From Dreissena polymorpha (lineage: Eukaryota; Mollusca; Bivalvia; Myida; Dreissenidae): a DNA stretch of 64,000 nt. The stretch is from positions 61,947,068 to 62,011,067 of the forward strand of contig NC_068367.1 in NCBI RefSeq assembly GCF_020536995.1. Reading direction: 5' to 3'. The notes beneath the pieces were generated by a model, which saw only the letters and a list, made by a program, of their open reading frames with translations, was not told the DNA's origin and searched no databases. The position numbers and the translations under genes are program-made. This document shows positions 1 through 11,293 of this stretch, piece after piece (the first letter of the stretch is position 1; each line of letters opens with the position of its first letter).

Positions 1-2580
1 GCCGACCCTTAACTCTTTCAGTGCTGGAACCGAATTGTGAAGTCCTTTGCAAACAGTTTGGATCCAGAACTGTTTGCTATTCTGATAGTATTCTTTGAAA
101 CAAAATCGAAGAAAATGCTAATTTTAAAATTCAACAGACGACATTTTAGCAGACGGCAAATTTCCCAACATGCGAAGGGTTAACTTTTGCTGGTAGTGCA
201 GGTTGAGTTGCTATATTCGATCGTATTCACTGAATAAACTTTTAATTAACACAATCTACATTTAAAAGGAAGGTTAAATAGAGACTTGGATTTCCTTGTA
301 TAATCATTTAAAAGATGTGAGCTATGTGAACTAACAAGTTGTTGTTGTGTAAGATGACAGTTGCAATAAACATTCCCGTTCCTGCCCATAAATAAATAAA
401 CAGTTAACAGAAGCAATTATTCTAAACGGTACACTAACAAATAAACAATAATGAACAAATAAATAATCTAAATACATATCTAATCAATAAAATATACATA
501 TTGTAAATGCAATTACAGAAAACATCAGAAGTAAAAGCAAACTGCATGACTTACGTTATTCTCCAAAATGAACCTATTACATATCTTAACACCAACTTAA
601 ACTAGCTGTTAGTACCATAATCATAGTGATTCACGCGAAAATAATGCTGAACAGTGTCTTTTCTGACAATAAAAACAAATTTGTTTAAATTCACACAGTG
701 TTGGCGAAGCGGTAAAGTATACAAATTATTACATAAGAATTCGGTTACTGAGTGTTATTTTCTATGAGAAACTCTAAAACTCCTATAAAATACTATGTAC
801 ACGAACGCAACGAATATATGGTTGTATTTGTCTGCAAGTATTTAGGTATAATAGTACCATTTACAGCTAAAATGAAGGCGAATGTTTTTGAAAGTATTTT
901 AAATGACAGTGTCATTTTTGGAGAATGTCTTGAAGCTTCAGCGATTTTAGAAATAAGACCCAACACTTAACTGGACTTTCTCACCATTTTGGTCATATGG
1001 TCTATACTCGTGCAATTGGAATTTTTTAGCGAATTAAGGAACATGGATGATTGCTTGGTTTATAGCTTTTGAATATGTATTACTGAAAGTTATATAAAAC
1101 AGAAATAATGTATACATTAATGTATAAGTAAATGGATTTAACAACTTCTAACTTTTTATTTTATACTAAAAAGCTTTATCTCCAGAGATTTGAAATAACA
1201 AATAATCAATTCGGAATGTTGGGACTTAATTTGTTAAAAAGATACTTTCGGCCATTGGGAATATGACCGAAAAACGGGTATACGATAGGCAAACAGTAAT
1301 GCTTTAAAGGCAATCAAAAGGGTTCATGCAATAACTAAAGACATGTTATGCAAAGAGCCGTTTCAAAGTTAATAGCAACAAGAAATATCTTTAAAAAAGA
1401 TTTACGGCGTTGATTGTGGTCGATGTTTATTGAACGATCAAAAGTTATCTCTATGAGATAAAACGTAGCGGATGCCTTTTTTCTGCTCAGTTCTTAGCTA
1501 CATCACAAGCAAATCAATTACGGGGTGTTGCGCCAGATTTTGTGGCTTATTTTGCTTTATGTGATATTATTACTAAGATATCTATATTTACAGAATAGAA
1601 AAACACAAAAACCATGAAAATAAATGAGTGCATTTAGGTCAGCCGGCAATACTCGAATCTTATTTAATTGCATTATTATTGTATACTGAATTATTGTGCT
1701 CATGCTTAATAAACTGGTCTAAATGGATAAATATCTCTAATTAATTTTATCAAAATTGGTCCTTATCATGCAAATGTTGAAAACATACTAAAATTCGATG
1801 ATTGACATACCACAATAATATCGCCGAATATCTTTATTTAGTATCTTTCTGATCAAAACAGACTTCAAGTGCACAAAGTTTACGAGACGGCGTTTATATA
1901 AAGATTTCTGCAACTGACCGCAAACTGACCTTGATACTTTGCGGATTGGAATGCAATGCATTTAAGTTAGGTAACAATTCTGCTGCTGAAACGACGGCTT
2001 GTTTAAAGCTTTAAACATTTTCTTGTTTAACGGATGATTTAGAAAACGATTTTTTAATATGTTCGTCAAAGCGTATATCAGGTTACTTAACAGCGATTCT
2101 GATATGATCTAACATTTTTGAGTGCACAGAATGCAATATCGTAGTAATTACCAAATATGAGAACACAGCCTTTAAGCTCTGGCGCTGACATTCTTCTAAA
2201 TATAAAGGGACACGCACTCTGTATTGATGTCGAGAATTGAGTGTGAAACTGCTCCATCTCTCAAACCTAAAGAGCTACAATTGTTTCACGCTGAATACGC
2301 AATGAACATCGTTGCTAAACAAACTGTAGTATCCCTTACTCTACACTTCCCAAAAATAGAAAGTCGATGGAATACCATATTAATGTTATTGTGAAATCTG
2401 TTTGTAGACCGTTTTCTACAGCGAAAAGTTTCAGGCCTACCGGCGGAAAATTTTATATTCGAATTGATTGGTCGTTTACAAAGGTCAGGCTAAGGTAAAA
2501 AAAGCTGGCGTATACAGCTAACGCCGAAAAACTACTAATACACATTCGTCACAATATAATACCTATGTACACTTTAACAG
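1..2580. other. AT-rich non-coding stretch
   Basis: No ORF here shows a recognisable domain or good splice borders. A 72-codon ORF at 752-970 on the plus strand has no family resemblance and no supporting context. The stretch lies downstream of the claudin-like gene that ends at 2990 on the minus strand. I see no repeat with clear ends. Confidence 0.5.
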
Positions 2581-2582
2581 AG

Positions 2583-2949
2583 GGTGTAATCACGTAATAG
2601 TCAAGATAGCGACGTTCATGCCGAAGCAGGTATTTTTCGCCGTTTCATACCCATTATTACTTGTATTTATAATTTAAATGTCGCTCACTTTCCAGCCATA
2701 TCAGCAAGAAAGTCACTAACGTTTATTTCGTGTTGATATTTTCTCTTTATCTCGACTTTACTCATTGCACGGGATGTCCTAATTAAAGCTCCACTAAGCA
2801 AATTTGCGGGGAGTAAAGTCGACATATAAAGCGAATTTTAATACGAAATAAACGCTTATCACATGTTTACTGATATGGCTGGAGAGTAAGCGTCATTTAA
2901 AAATTAAACACAAGTAATAAAGGTATTTTGACTATCACGTGATTACCCC
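2583..2949. mobile_element. MITE with GTAATCACGTGATAGTC inverted ends
   Basis: The left end reads GTAATCACGTAATAGTCAA. The right end, read on the other strand, is GTAATCACGTGATAGTCAA. The inside is also partly palindromic: two arms carry GCTCACTTTCCAGCCATATC-like sequence and its complement. A related copy lies at 19432-19785. No protein is encoded, so it is a non-autonomous TIR element. Its right end is about 40 bases from the stop codon of the claudin-like gene. Confidence 0.7.
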
Positions 2950-2980
2950 ATCTGTTTAATTTGCATATTACACAACTAGA

Positions 2981-2986
2981 TTTATT
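2981..2986 (-). terminator. AATAAA polyadenylation signal
   Basis: AATAAA on the minus strand lies only a few bases after the TAG stop of the claudin-like gene. The 3' UTR would therefore be very short, unless a later signal is used. Confidence 0.55.
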
Positions 2987-2989
2987 CTA

Positions 2990-5900
2990 CTACAATCTCG
3001 AGCTCTCTGCATAAGTTTGATTATAATGCGAATGGTTTCCATCTTGCAGTTCTACTTGAGACAGCGCTATATCGCGTTTATCAGCCCTTGTGTCTTTGAT
3101 ACGAGGCGGCGTTATATCCGCATACTCATGATCACTGTTCCCGTTTCTTATTAGTCCAGTATACGTGCGCCAGTCACTGCTATGATTCGACGACACAGCA
3201 GAAACGGTGTCTACAAAATTCTGATCGATCGGAGTAGCAGTACAGTGATCTATTTGGTCTTTCCGGTTTTTGCTTGCGCTGCCAACGTTCTGATAGAATG
3301 CTGCGTTAGTGTGGTCACCTTTGTTGCCCTCGACAGCGGTCACCGTGATAATTGGAAGCGTGTCTATGTGAAGATCCCCCGCATGGTCAAAGATTTTTGC
3401 GTTCTCGGTGGGCGTTCGTTCGTCTTGCAGGAGAAGGATGACAAGATAGAAAACGGTCGCCACGATGTTGAGCAGGAGTCCGCCAGCAAGAAGGCCAAAG
3501 GACCAATGCAATTTCAGCGTTGGCCAATTCTGGTTTTGTTCCGCGACCACATCTTTCCGCTCGAAGACTTGGATGAAGACGTAAAAGACAGCTGTAAAGG
3601 AAATCAGGAAACGGTGTTTACATGTTTCCCACAGTTTGTAAATGGGTGATACCATTAAGTCAGCTTTACTTCAAAGTTATATGAAATTTTATGTTTATCT
3701 AAGTAATGCATCTGATGGATTTTTATATAAGTTTCAAACCTTCAGCGGTTATCTACGGAAAAGGCACGATGTAAAGATCTAACGGCACTAGGCCCCGTAT
3801 ATTTAAATTATTCCGCTATTTCCTGACATGACATGGTCATCGTATACGTAATACTTACTTATTGACGAATCTGGTTTTTAGTGTTTTATTATGTTTGTGT
3901 TAACGTTTTGTATATGCTTTGGAGTCTTGGCAATTGGCCATTTGCCTTAAATAAATGACCGCGTAATGGTGTATAATAAGAATGCAATACTACTGCAGCA
4001 GATGGAGTTTCACTTCTTTATTTAGGTCTTTATTAACTATATCGAGTCCGTTCACCAGGAACAACTTTTAATTGTCTTTTGAAAGATGTCGATTCCCTGG
4101 GTGCGGGTCATAAATGTGATAATCATATCCACTACACCATGTTGACCTCTAATCTACATTGTAAGTGACCTGAGAGAGACACTGCTTTTGCTTACTTATG
4201 TAAGCCTTTTTGACTCCAACTGGTCTAGAGTGCGGTATATGGAAGACGAGCAATTACACTGCCTCGATATATGATAGAGAGCCTTTATAGCGACGCGGTA
4301 GGGCTTACGCCTTGTACCCGTAGTGCCCGGAATCATAATCCAAATGAGCCGGGTATTTTTATATGCTGGATTACATTTCTGTAATACATTTAGAACAAAA
4401 TGAGTGTTTAAGCTTAAATCCAAAGGCTAATATAATAAAATGTATCGCTGTGAGGAAAAGGGGATTCATTAATTTGCATAAAGTGTCGACCCAGATTAGC
4501 CTGTGCTGTCCGGACAGGCTTACTTACCAGGGACGACACTTTCCGCCTTAAATGAATATTCGCCTAGAGAAGTGTTCCTTTAAATAAAAAAAAAACCGGT
4601 AGCATAGCAATTTGTCTTCCCTGATAAGCCTGTGCGAACTGCACAGGCTAATATGGGGTGACACATAACGCACATGCATTAAGCCCAGTTTTCCCGGAAC
4701 AAGGCTCATATAATTGTAAAATACTCACAAATAATCATCAACGTTAGCAACACAAATGAAGACACGCCGACCAACACGTGGACAGTTTTGAACAAAATGA
4801 TGAAACACGCCAGTGCGCTGGCGCCCGCTATCGCGAGGCATATGCACTGTTCTGGAAATATGTTCAAACTGGATTCTGAAACAAAGAAAGACAAGGGCGT
4901 TTGATACCATTTGACGGTACATATCGCCCCATATGTGCAAACAAGTACTATGTGACATTAAAATTAGAAGGCGCATGGTACCTTTTGCACCAATGGTGCG
5001 ATATACGTGATATGCCAAACAATATCAAAATTTTTGTAACGATTCTTTAAAATTTCACCCTCGTTTGAAAAAGTCAAACAATACGCTTTTATTGTTTGAC
5101 TCATTTATTGATTCAATTTAATTTATATATTGATTCATTTAACATCACTGTTTCGCGTCTTGTTTGCCTAACATAATCCAAGCTTAATGAAATAAAACTT
5201 AAATGCAAGAGGGATCTCATTGACGCTCTAACTTAAGGGGTGAAATCTTCTTTTAATTTTTTTTTCTGTCAACAGGACGTTTTATTCACAATAAGCAATG
5301 ATCAAACACTTTTGCTTCGTATTTAAAACTGCTTTAGTCACGATCCAACTATATTTGCCTATAATGCAAGTAATTTGATGTTAATCTGGCAAAGCTAACA
5401 TCGTACAATCGTTTTTTTTTTGTTTTGTCATATTTAACGCTTTATACAGGCCGTTGCGTCGATATCACATCACCATGAGTTGGACTACAGTGAAAGCACC
5501 TTTGATGGTTATTTATTCACGAGTTTCTTCAGCTGAAAACGTACAACGCGAAAAGCTACCTTCGAAATACATAAAAAGGTGAAATTGTGTTATGGAAAAT
5601 TTACGTTTAGGTAAATTGACAAAATAAAAAAATAAAAATGTTTGAGATTCGCAAATTTTCTTTGTAGTTATGGTATTTGTGAGGAAACAGTAATACTGAA
5701 CATTTACCATGCTCTAAAATATCTATTATATGAATCTTTTGACTATTTTAAATCCTGAAAATTATAAAGCGTTTCAGCGCGAAACGATTGAATAATTCGG
5801 AGAGTTTTGTTGTTGTCGTTATATTTTGTGAAACTACAAGGATTACTTATATAAAGTATAAAATACATCCCCAATTGTATGAGGACGGATGTTCGAGCGG

Positions 5901-8900
5901 TCTAAGCGGTAGACTTTTACTCCAGGACTCAAGGGGTCAGTGCACAAATATCATAACTAAAACGCAAATCCGAAACAACTTTTTTTTTAATTTTGTCAAT
6001 TTACCAAAACGTGAAAAAGTTTTTAAAGTCGGTATAAACTGGTACCTGTTGTACTCTCTGTTCCATTTTGGAAAGCTATCGTCTGATGGAATAGTCCGAT
6101 CCGGATCCCATGCACTTCTGAAAAAAGTGGCATTAATCTCGTTCTGGGAAAACGTAGCTTATTGCATGTGCGAACTAGCAGGCAAATCAAGAACGAAAAT
6201 TTTCGCTTGTATGTTTTTTAACGTAAATAGAAAGTTTTATTCTTAGCGAAAATCTACTTTATGCGAAAAGTCGTCCCTGATTAATATGTGCGGCCTGAAC
6301 AGGCTACCGGTAATCTGGGACGACGATTTACGGACATGCATTTAGCCCCATATTCCCAGAGCGTGGTTCATTTATTGCATATTTGAGTCGCGTTCTGAGA
6401 AAACTGGGCATAATGCATGTGCGTCAAGTGACGTCCTAGATTAGCCTGTGCAGTCCGCACAGGCTTATCAGGGACGACACTTTCCGCCTAAATTGGATTT
6501 TTGCTAAGAACAGACTTCTTTATAACGAAAAATGTCATAAAGCGGAAAGTGTCGTCCATGATTAGCCTGTGTGAATTGCACAGGCTAATCTTGGATGACA
6601 ATTTACGCACAAGCATTATGCCCAGTTTTCTCAGAACGCGACACATATATAGACAAAAGGCATCAGGGATTGATCAGGCAAAGTATATTGAAGCGGACGT
6701 ATCCTAGTTCGTGGCCATAGACATAAATCATCTAAACAGGCAGCATTTTTCGAAGCATCAGTGGGTGCTCGAATCGGTGAAACTGGATTTTATGCCGTAC
6801 TTTAGCCATACATCGGGCTATTTCTTTTTTATGTGTTTACATATTGATCTGTGACTACAAATGACTTATTGTTATTCTTAAAGTAAACTATAATTAAATG
6901 AAACACAAGTAAATACAGCCACCTTAAAATTACTTATAGATAAATTGATTTTTATTTTCCTATTTACCTACCTGATGAGGCATATGCGATTGCAAATTTG
7001 TTAGACATAATAAATAATGCATTAAATACATGTAACACTCCCATATTCTAAATACGCCTATGCAAATGTTTATCAATGTAATTTGAAATTCCGTTATTGC
7101 AAGCTCATTTGTAATTTGAAACGTTTCGTGTATAATTGTCATTGGTTCATTGAACAAGTGAGTCGTATCGATTTCAAGAATGAGGCTGAAATTCCATGTT
7201 AACGCTTTGAACAAGAAAGTATTTCTGAGGTCGACAGTTAAATCTCTGCGTGAAAGAAATGCATCATTAACATGAAAGAAAAGAGCAAAACACCAGCGCT
7301 TATAATATCCGTCGGTAATTATAATTTATGTATTTGCTAACGATAAGAGAACAGTAGTTGAAGCTAGCAACACGAAAATCAATTTTGGCTTCGTCGCTTG
7401 ATGGTTTTTAATTTGCGTGAACTGGGTCGTAAATAAATTATATGGTCCGCCGAACACTTCTCAGAACCGGTTATAGTTCTCATTACAGTGTAATGATATT
7501 AAAACAACGTATACGCGCATTTATGTAACATTAAAAGCATGTCCTAGTATTAACTGTTAAATTCTAAAATGTTGTTGTGTTAACAAAATAATTTTGTATT
7601 CTTGCATCAGTTGCACTCGCACATGGAATCACTTGTCAGAAGTATTTAACTTATTTTTGCCTAGTGGTCTCTCCCATCCTTCTTAATTGGATCAATGTAT
7701 TTCAAAAATTAGGGATGTCTAGTATATTAATTTCTATTTTTAGAATATTTCTTACAGAAATTCCTTTAAGCAAACAGCGCAAACCCTGATGAGAAGCCGC
7801 ATCATGCGGCGTCTCATCTGGGTCTACGCTGTTTGCCAAGGCATTTTTGTAGACGATAGGCATAAATGGGTTAACGCTGTCATAAAATATAAGGTCTCAA
7901 GATGAAATTCGCGTTCCAACTCCTTAATGGGCAGCGTGCTCGCATCGGTCAATATCGAGAGATCTAAACATGAAAATCTGTACCAAATTTTCTGTATTGG
8001 GTCGCGATAGATTATTCCAAAGTGATGAAATACCATTTTCTTAAAAGTGGTTTGGCTGTGTGCAAGGCTAAAAATTCATAAGGTTAAGTCAAGTATCACA
8101 TAAGTGTTATACACATAATGTAGCTACATTTGTTGAAAGTGTTAAAGCACAAAATACAGTCCATGTACTTCTCTTAATTTTACAGAAATGTCGAGTGCAT
8201 ACTGTAAATTATGCGCTTGAAAAACACTATAAAAGGCGTACTAACGCTAAAAAGGCGTAATAACGCCAAACTAAAAGGCGTACTACCGCTATAAAGGCGT
8301 TTTAACGCAAACTAAAAGGCGTACAAACGCTAATAACAAGGCGTTGTCACGCAAACTAAAAGGCGTGCAAACGCTAAAAAAGGCGTAATAACGCCAAACC
8401 TACAGGCGTACTAACACAAAAAGAGCCGTAATAACGCTCAAAAAGGCGTACTTACGATAAAAAAAGGCGTAATTATGCGCTTGACAAACACTATCGCGCA
8501 ACTGCCGGTGTGAGGGCATTGTTGTGCTCATTGCGCATATTGAATATAAACCTCACTTTATGTATATACACTGTGTGCAAACGACTGGGTGGGGTAACGA
8601 CGTAGTAATACTACCAACTGACCAACCATCTTAAAATTGTGATCCGAATTCAACGATCACCTGTGGACAACGGTCACTTTGATCATTTCCCTTGACTGAC
8701 CGCTGAATTCAGATACTCGTACTATTGAGAGCGCCAGTCTTTACATACGTGCGCTGGATTGGTGATTGTTGGTTGAGATGCTACCGAAAAGTACCCCGGG
8801 TACTCTTGAGTTTACTTAAAGCACCCGTGATACGGCTAAAACATGTATATAAAAAAGTACCCAGGCGTATGACCAGATGCCTTAAAGCGTATTTTCCGTA

Positions 8901-9127
8901 CCCGGGGTGAATTATGGTAATAATGGTATATTCAAGACTGTCCAGTGTACTTTTAAATAGTACCCCGGACGACAACGACTAATTTAGCTATACATACCCG
9001 TACTGTTGTTAGACGTTCCCACGAGCCAGAAATCCGTCACAAAGCCGGCAATGTGGCACCCGAGTCCGGCTAAGATCAGAATGAAAACGAAGCCTGAGCA
9101 ACATTTAGAAGTGCCCTTGCCTGCCAT
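2990..9127 (-). CDS. claudin/PMP22-like four-span membrane protein, 4 exons
   Basis: Hand-built model on the minus strand with exons 9127-8998, 7057-6968, 4875-4729 and 3591-2990. All borders are AG/GT (donors GTATGT, GTAAAT, GTGAGT) and every junction is phase 1. The product is 322 aa. Exon 1 starts MAGKGTSKCC and holds membrane span 1, ending in DFW. Exon 2 holds the first extracellular loop with a W-x-C-x9-C pattern (GVFRIWECYMY), resembling the claudin W-C-C signature. Exon 3 carries spans 2 and 3. Exon 4 carries the second loop, span 4 (WSFGLLAGGLLLNIVATVFY) and a cytoplasmic tail of about 145 residues, polar and long for a claudin. Family knowledge suggests a junctional or tetraspan membrane role; the exact subfamily is not settled. 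The introns hold several MITEs and a GGCGT minisatellite. Exon 2 is the least certain, because its loop signature is loose. Confidence 0.75.
4450..4707. mobile_element. Palindromic MITE, GATTAGCCTGTGC family
   Basis: Two inverted arms contain CAGATTAGCCTGTGC and its complement, flanked by AAAGTGTCG-type and GCACATGCATTAAGCCCAG ends. Other copies lie at 6387-6648, 14955-15187 and 46329-46515, with partial copies at 6247-6370, 9399-9492 and 27719-27875. It sits in intron 3 of the claudin-like gene, and its end is about 16 bases from the exon 3 splice donor. Confidence 0.85.
5594..6022 (+). mobile_element. TTAA-type TIR element with tRNA-like insert, degenerate copy
   Basis: The left arm reads TTTACGTTTAGGTAAATTGAC. 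The right end, complemented, gives CACGTTTTGGTAAATTGAC. TTAA follows the right end; the left flank is TTAT. The middle holds GAAACGATTGAATAATTCGG and then a tRNA-like A box (TTCGAGCGGTCTAAGC near 5893) with a decayed B box. Here both ends are head-type arms, so this copy differs from those at 48108 and 51437, which have a separate tail. It lies in intron 2 of the claudin-like gene. Confidence 0.7.
6247..6370. mobile_element. Half copy of the GATTAGCCTGTGC MITE
   Basis: A single arm pair holds GTCGTCCCTGATTA and a complementary GGTAATCTGGGACGAC, ending in GCATTTAGCCCCATATTCCC. It lies immediately before a fuller copy at 6387. Confidence 0.75.
6387..6648. mobile_element. Full GATTAGCCTGTGC MITE
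   Basis: The ends are inverted: GCGTTCTGAGAAAACTGGGC on the left and its complement at the right. Two internal hairpins are each built on AGCCTGTGC/GCACAGGCT. This is the best preserved copy in the window. It encodes no protein and is in intron 2 of the claudin-like gene. Confidence 0.9.
7655..7876. mobile_element. MITE with GCCTAGTGGT...GACGATAGGC ends
   Basis: Contains the strong hairpin GAGAAGCCGCATCATGCGGC followed by GTCTCATCTGGGTCTACGCT, and AAACAGCG matched by CGCTGTTT. The ends resemble ACCCATTTATGCC and its complement. A truncated copy without the right half is at 49107-49260. It is in intron 1 of the claudin-like gene. Confidence 0.8.
8203..8494. repeat. GGCGT minisatellite bracketed by direct repeats
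   Basis: About a dozen units near 20 bp of the type AAAGGCGTAATAACGCCAAA, each half-palindromic (GGCGT...ACGCC). The array is framed by the near-identical direct repeats ATTATGCGCTTGAAAAACAC (about 8208) and ATTATGCGCTTGACAAACAC (about 8471). It lies in intron 1 of the claudin-like gene. Confidence 0.85.
8780..8985. mobile_element. Degenerate repeat rich in GTACCCCGGGTAC
   Basis: Shares ACCCCGGGTACTCTTGAG and GACAACGACTAATTTAG with the TIR element at 42031-42477 (GTACCCCGGGTACTCTTAAG, GACAACGACTGATTTAG). It is probably a decayed relative. It ends a few bases from the exon 1 splice donor of the claudin-like gene. Confidence 0.55.
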
Positions 9128-9191
9128 TCTCCTTGTTTGGTAACTAAAACAGATGACAAAAACTCTGTAATGATTTGAGGAAGTCTGCATC

Positions 9192-9345
9192 GGCCAACCA
9201 GGGACAACACTTCCCGCTTGTATTGTGCTGCATCGGCCACCCAGGGACAACACTTCCCGCTTGTATTGTGCGGCCAACCAGGGACAACACTTCCCGCTTG
9301 TATTGTGCGGCCAACCAGGGACAACACTTCCCGCTTGTATTGTGT
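9192..9345. repeat. 37-42 bp minisatellite, four units
   Basis: Units start near 9192, 9234, 9271 and 9308. Each contains CCAGGGACAACACTTCCCGC followed by TTGTATTGTG. The core matches one arm of the GATTAGCCTGTGC MITE (CAGGGACGACACTTTCCGCC), so the array probably grew from a MITE fragment. It sits 65-220 bases upstream of the start codon of the claudin-like gene. Confidence 0.85.
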
Positions 9346-9398
9346 TTTTATTGTGCTTTTCTTTTAAAGGAAGTCTGTTATTAGCAAAAATTAAGTTT

Positions 9399-9492
9399 TG
9401 CGGAAAGTGTTGTCTCTGATTATCGTGTGCGTCTCATGCTTTTCTGGGTTGACACTTTACGCCCATGCATTAAGCCCTGTTTTTCTATAAAT
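9399..9492. mobile_element. Decayed fragment of the GATTAGCCTGTGC MITE
   Basis: Shows GCGGAAAGTGTTGTCTCTGA and GACACTTTACGCCCATGCAT followed by TAAGCCC, matching one arm and the end of the full copies. The core hairpin is decayed. It adjoins the minisatellite that appears to derive from the same family. Confidence 0.6.
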
Positions 9493-9859
9493 CCAAGCCT
9501 GAGTAACATTTAGAAGTGCCCTTGTCAGCCATTGTCATTGTTTGGTAACTAAAACAGATGATTTGTCATTTACCTTCTATTCGACTCCATATATTACATA
9601 TTGAATTGTTAACTGACACGTTAACTGGTAAGTATATAATATAGTTCCTTTCACAAGTCGTTCAACATGCAGGTTTTCTATAGTAGAGTTATATTAAATA
9701 TATACATTAGATCATACAGACATTCACACACAGTTAACACAAAAGACAGCCATACAAATACAACTCAAAAGATAATAAGAACATTGATGTGGAATATCAT
9801 CTAACAACGGCTGAAAATGACTCATGACTGTTAAGCCCAAATCAGAATGTTGTTTTGGC

Positions 9860-10290
9860 GGTTTGCAAGTTTATAATGATATATTCTTACCGTAATGACT
9901 CTATGTTTTCGGACACTCTAAGTTTTCGGACACCCCTTTTTTTAGCAAAAATAATTATTTTTCGTGACTCTTTATTTTCGGACACACGAGTTTTCGTCCG
10001 TTATTTATGTCTCAAAATTTTGTTAATATTTTTCTTATCTAAGTTTTCGGACACGAATTTTCTTTATTATTTTGAAGTGTCCGAAAACATAGAGTAATTA
10101 CGGTATATCTTAAGACATCGACACAAACTGCAAGAAAAACTGTCTTTTATGCACTAAAGATTTTTGCAAATGAATGTCAAAAACTTCAGATGTTTGCAAA
10201 AACAGAGTTCGTAACGGTGTGTTTACACTCTGTCCAGTCCGTGTTTAAAACCCTGAAAACCTCGTTGATTCTGCACCCTGTTACAGATGG
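9860..10290 (-). pseudogene. Third, decayed copy of the Kazal half-exon region
   Basis: The segment 10104-10290 aligns by eye with 20648-20815: shared CACAAACTGCAAGAAAAACTG, TTTATGCACTAAA and GTTGATTCTGCACCCTG. The sequence left of the MITE at 9890 (AATGATATATTCTTA) continues the match to CATGATTCATTCTTATACC of the copy at 20.6 kb. The Kazal half-exon is therefore interrupted by a transposon and has changed coding residues. The splice acceptor CTTGCAG is still visible. Confidence 0.6.
9890..10103. mobile_element. TA-flanked MITE inserted in a Kazal exon copy
   Basis: The terminal inverted repeats are CCGTAATGACTCTATGTTTT at the left and the complement of CCGTAATTACTCTATGTTTT at the right, flanked by TA on both sides (9888-9889 and 10104-10105). 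GTTTTCGGACAC recurs several times inside. A TA target suggests a Tc1/mariner-type source; no transposase is present. Confidence 0.8.
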
Positions 10291-11289
10291 AATGCACATT
10301 CTCTGTGTGAGGAGTTTGAAATAACTCAAAGGCGTAAAGCCTACATTACCTTCATTATGATTTTATTTCACCGTTTGATGTTGTTAAACATATATCAGTA
10401 CTAATTTAGTTATTCCTTATTTGTGTGTAACTTTAACGATTTTTCTGCAGAAATAAGACCACATATAAAGAATATTTCATTTGCAGGGCAATACATTCAC
10501 GACTTGTGCTTATCTACGAACAATTGAAACCATGATGGCAGTTGAAAGCTTCTTCAATTTATGTACGGAAAGGTCCACGATCGCCTGTGTGTGATTTCCA
10601 ACCTCCGCACAGAGATTTGACTGGAACCAGCATAGGTGGGATCAAATCCCCGCCTTCATAACCAACCACGTAATGATAGCCGAGCCACGTGGTAGAATAA
10701 TTTTCCCGTTTTTATTTTAACTATTTTCAATTTATGTAATTTTTGTTTTATTATGAACCTAAATGTATGCACTATTTTCTGAAAATAAAATAAAATGATC
10801 CTACTTTTGATAATAAAATACTTAAATAAAAACATAGAATCCTACCAAATTTGGTAGTTTTTTCTTTTGATGGGAGAGACTGTATTTGAGAGCATGGAAC
10901 GACAAATCTGGGAGGAGATTGATTTTGGATCAGTCACGAAGCCCGAATCAATCACATCGAAATAAGCCGCTGTGGACTTTGTCCACTAACCAGCACATTC
11001 AAACCTATTGACTTTCATATCAACGTCCATACTGAAAAAGACTTAGCCTGTACATGCGGTGCGTTCACTCCCACGTCGCAATTGATTGAATGTACATTCT
11101 CTGTCAAGCGATTGATATTACTTAAACCCATTTACTTTCATTTCAAAGTCAATACTGAAAAAGGCTTAACCCGTAAATGCGGTGTGTTCATTCTTACATG
11201 TACGTTGCAATTGATCCACACATTACTACGTTGAATACTAAATTATCTATCAAGACATGTGAATAGCGTATTTAAGTTAATGAATCTAC
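10291..11289. other. Non-coding stretch
   Basis: No coding signal was seen. Two related short segments, near 10996-11060 and 11126-11190, share ACCCATTTACTTTCATTTCA-like and ATACTGAAAAAGACTTA-like text, so there is a weak local duplication of about 130 bp. Confidence 0.45.
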
Positions 11290-11293
11290 TTAA

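Noticed and set aside
752-970. 72-codon plus-strand ORF
   Set aside because: No family resemblance, no neighbours, composition like surrounding AT-rich DNA.
3182-3649. 155-codon plus-strand ORF
   Set aside because: Antisense shadow of exon 4 of the claudin-like gene.
5788-6246. 152-codon plus-strand ORF
   Set aside because: Runs through a TTAA element and a tRNA-like module; no domain and no splice context.
8203-8494. Regular short repeats considered as a CRISPR array
   Set aside because: Eukaryotic setting, no unique spacers of even length, no cas genes; it is a minisatellite.
10560-10690. Possible minus-strand tRNA-like sequence around GGGGATTTGATCCCACC
   Set aside because: No acceptor stem or A box at the right distance; similarity limited to a B-box-like string.
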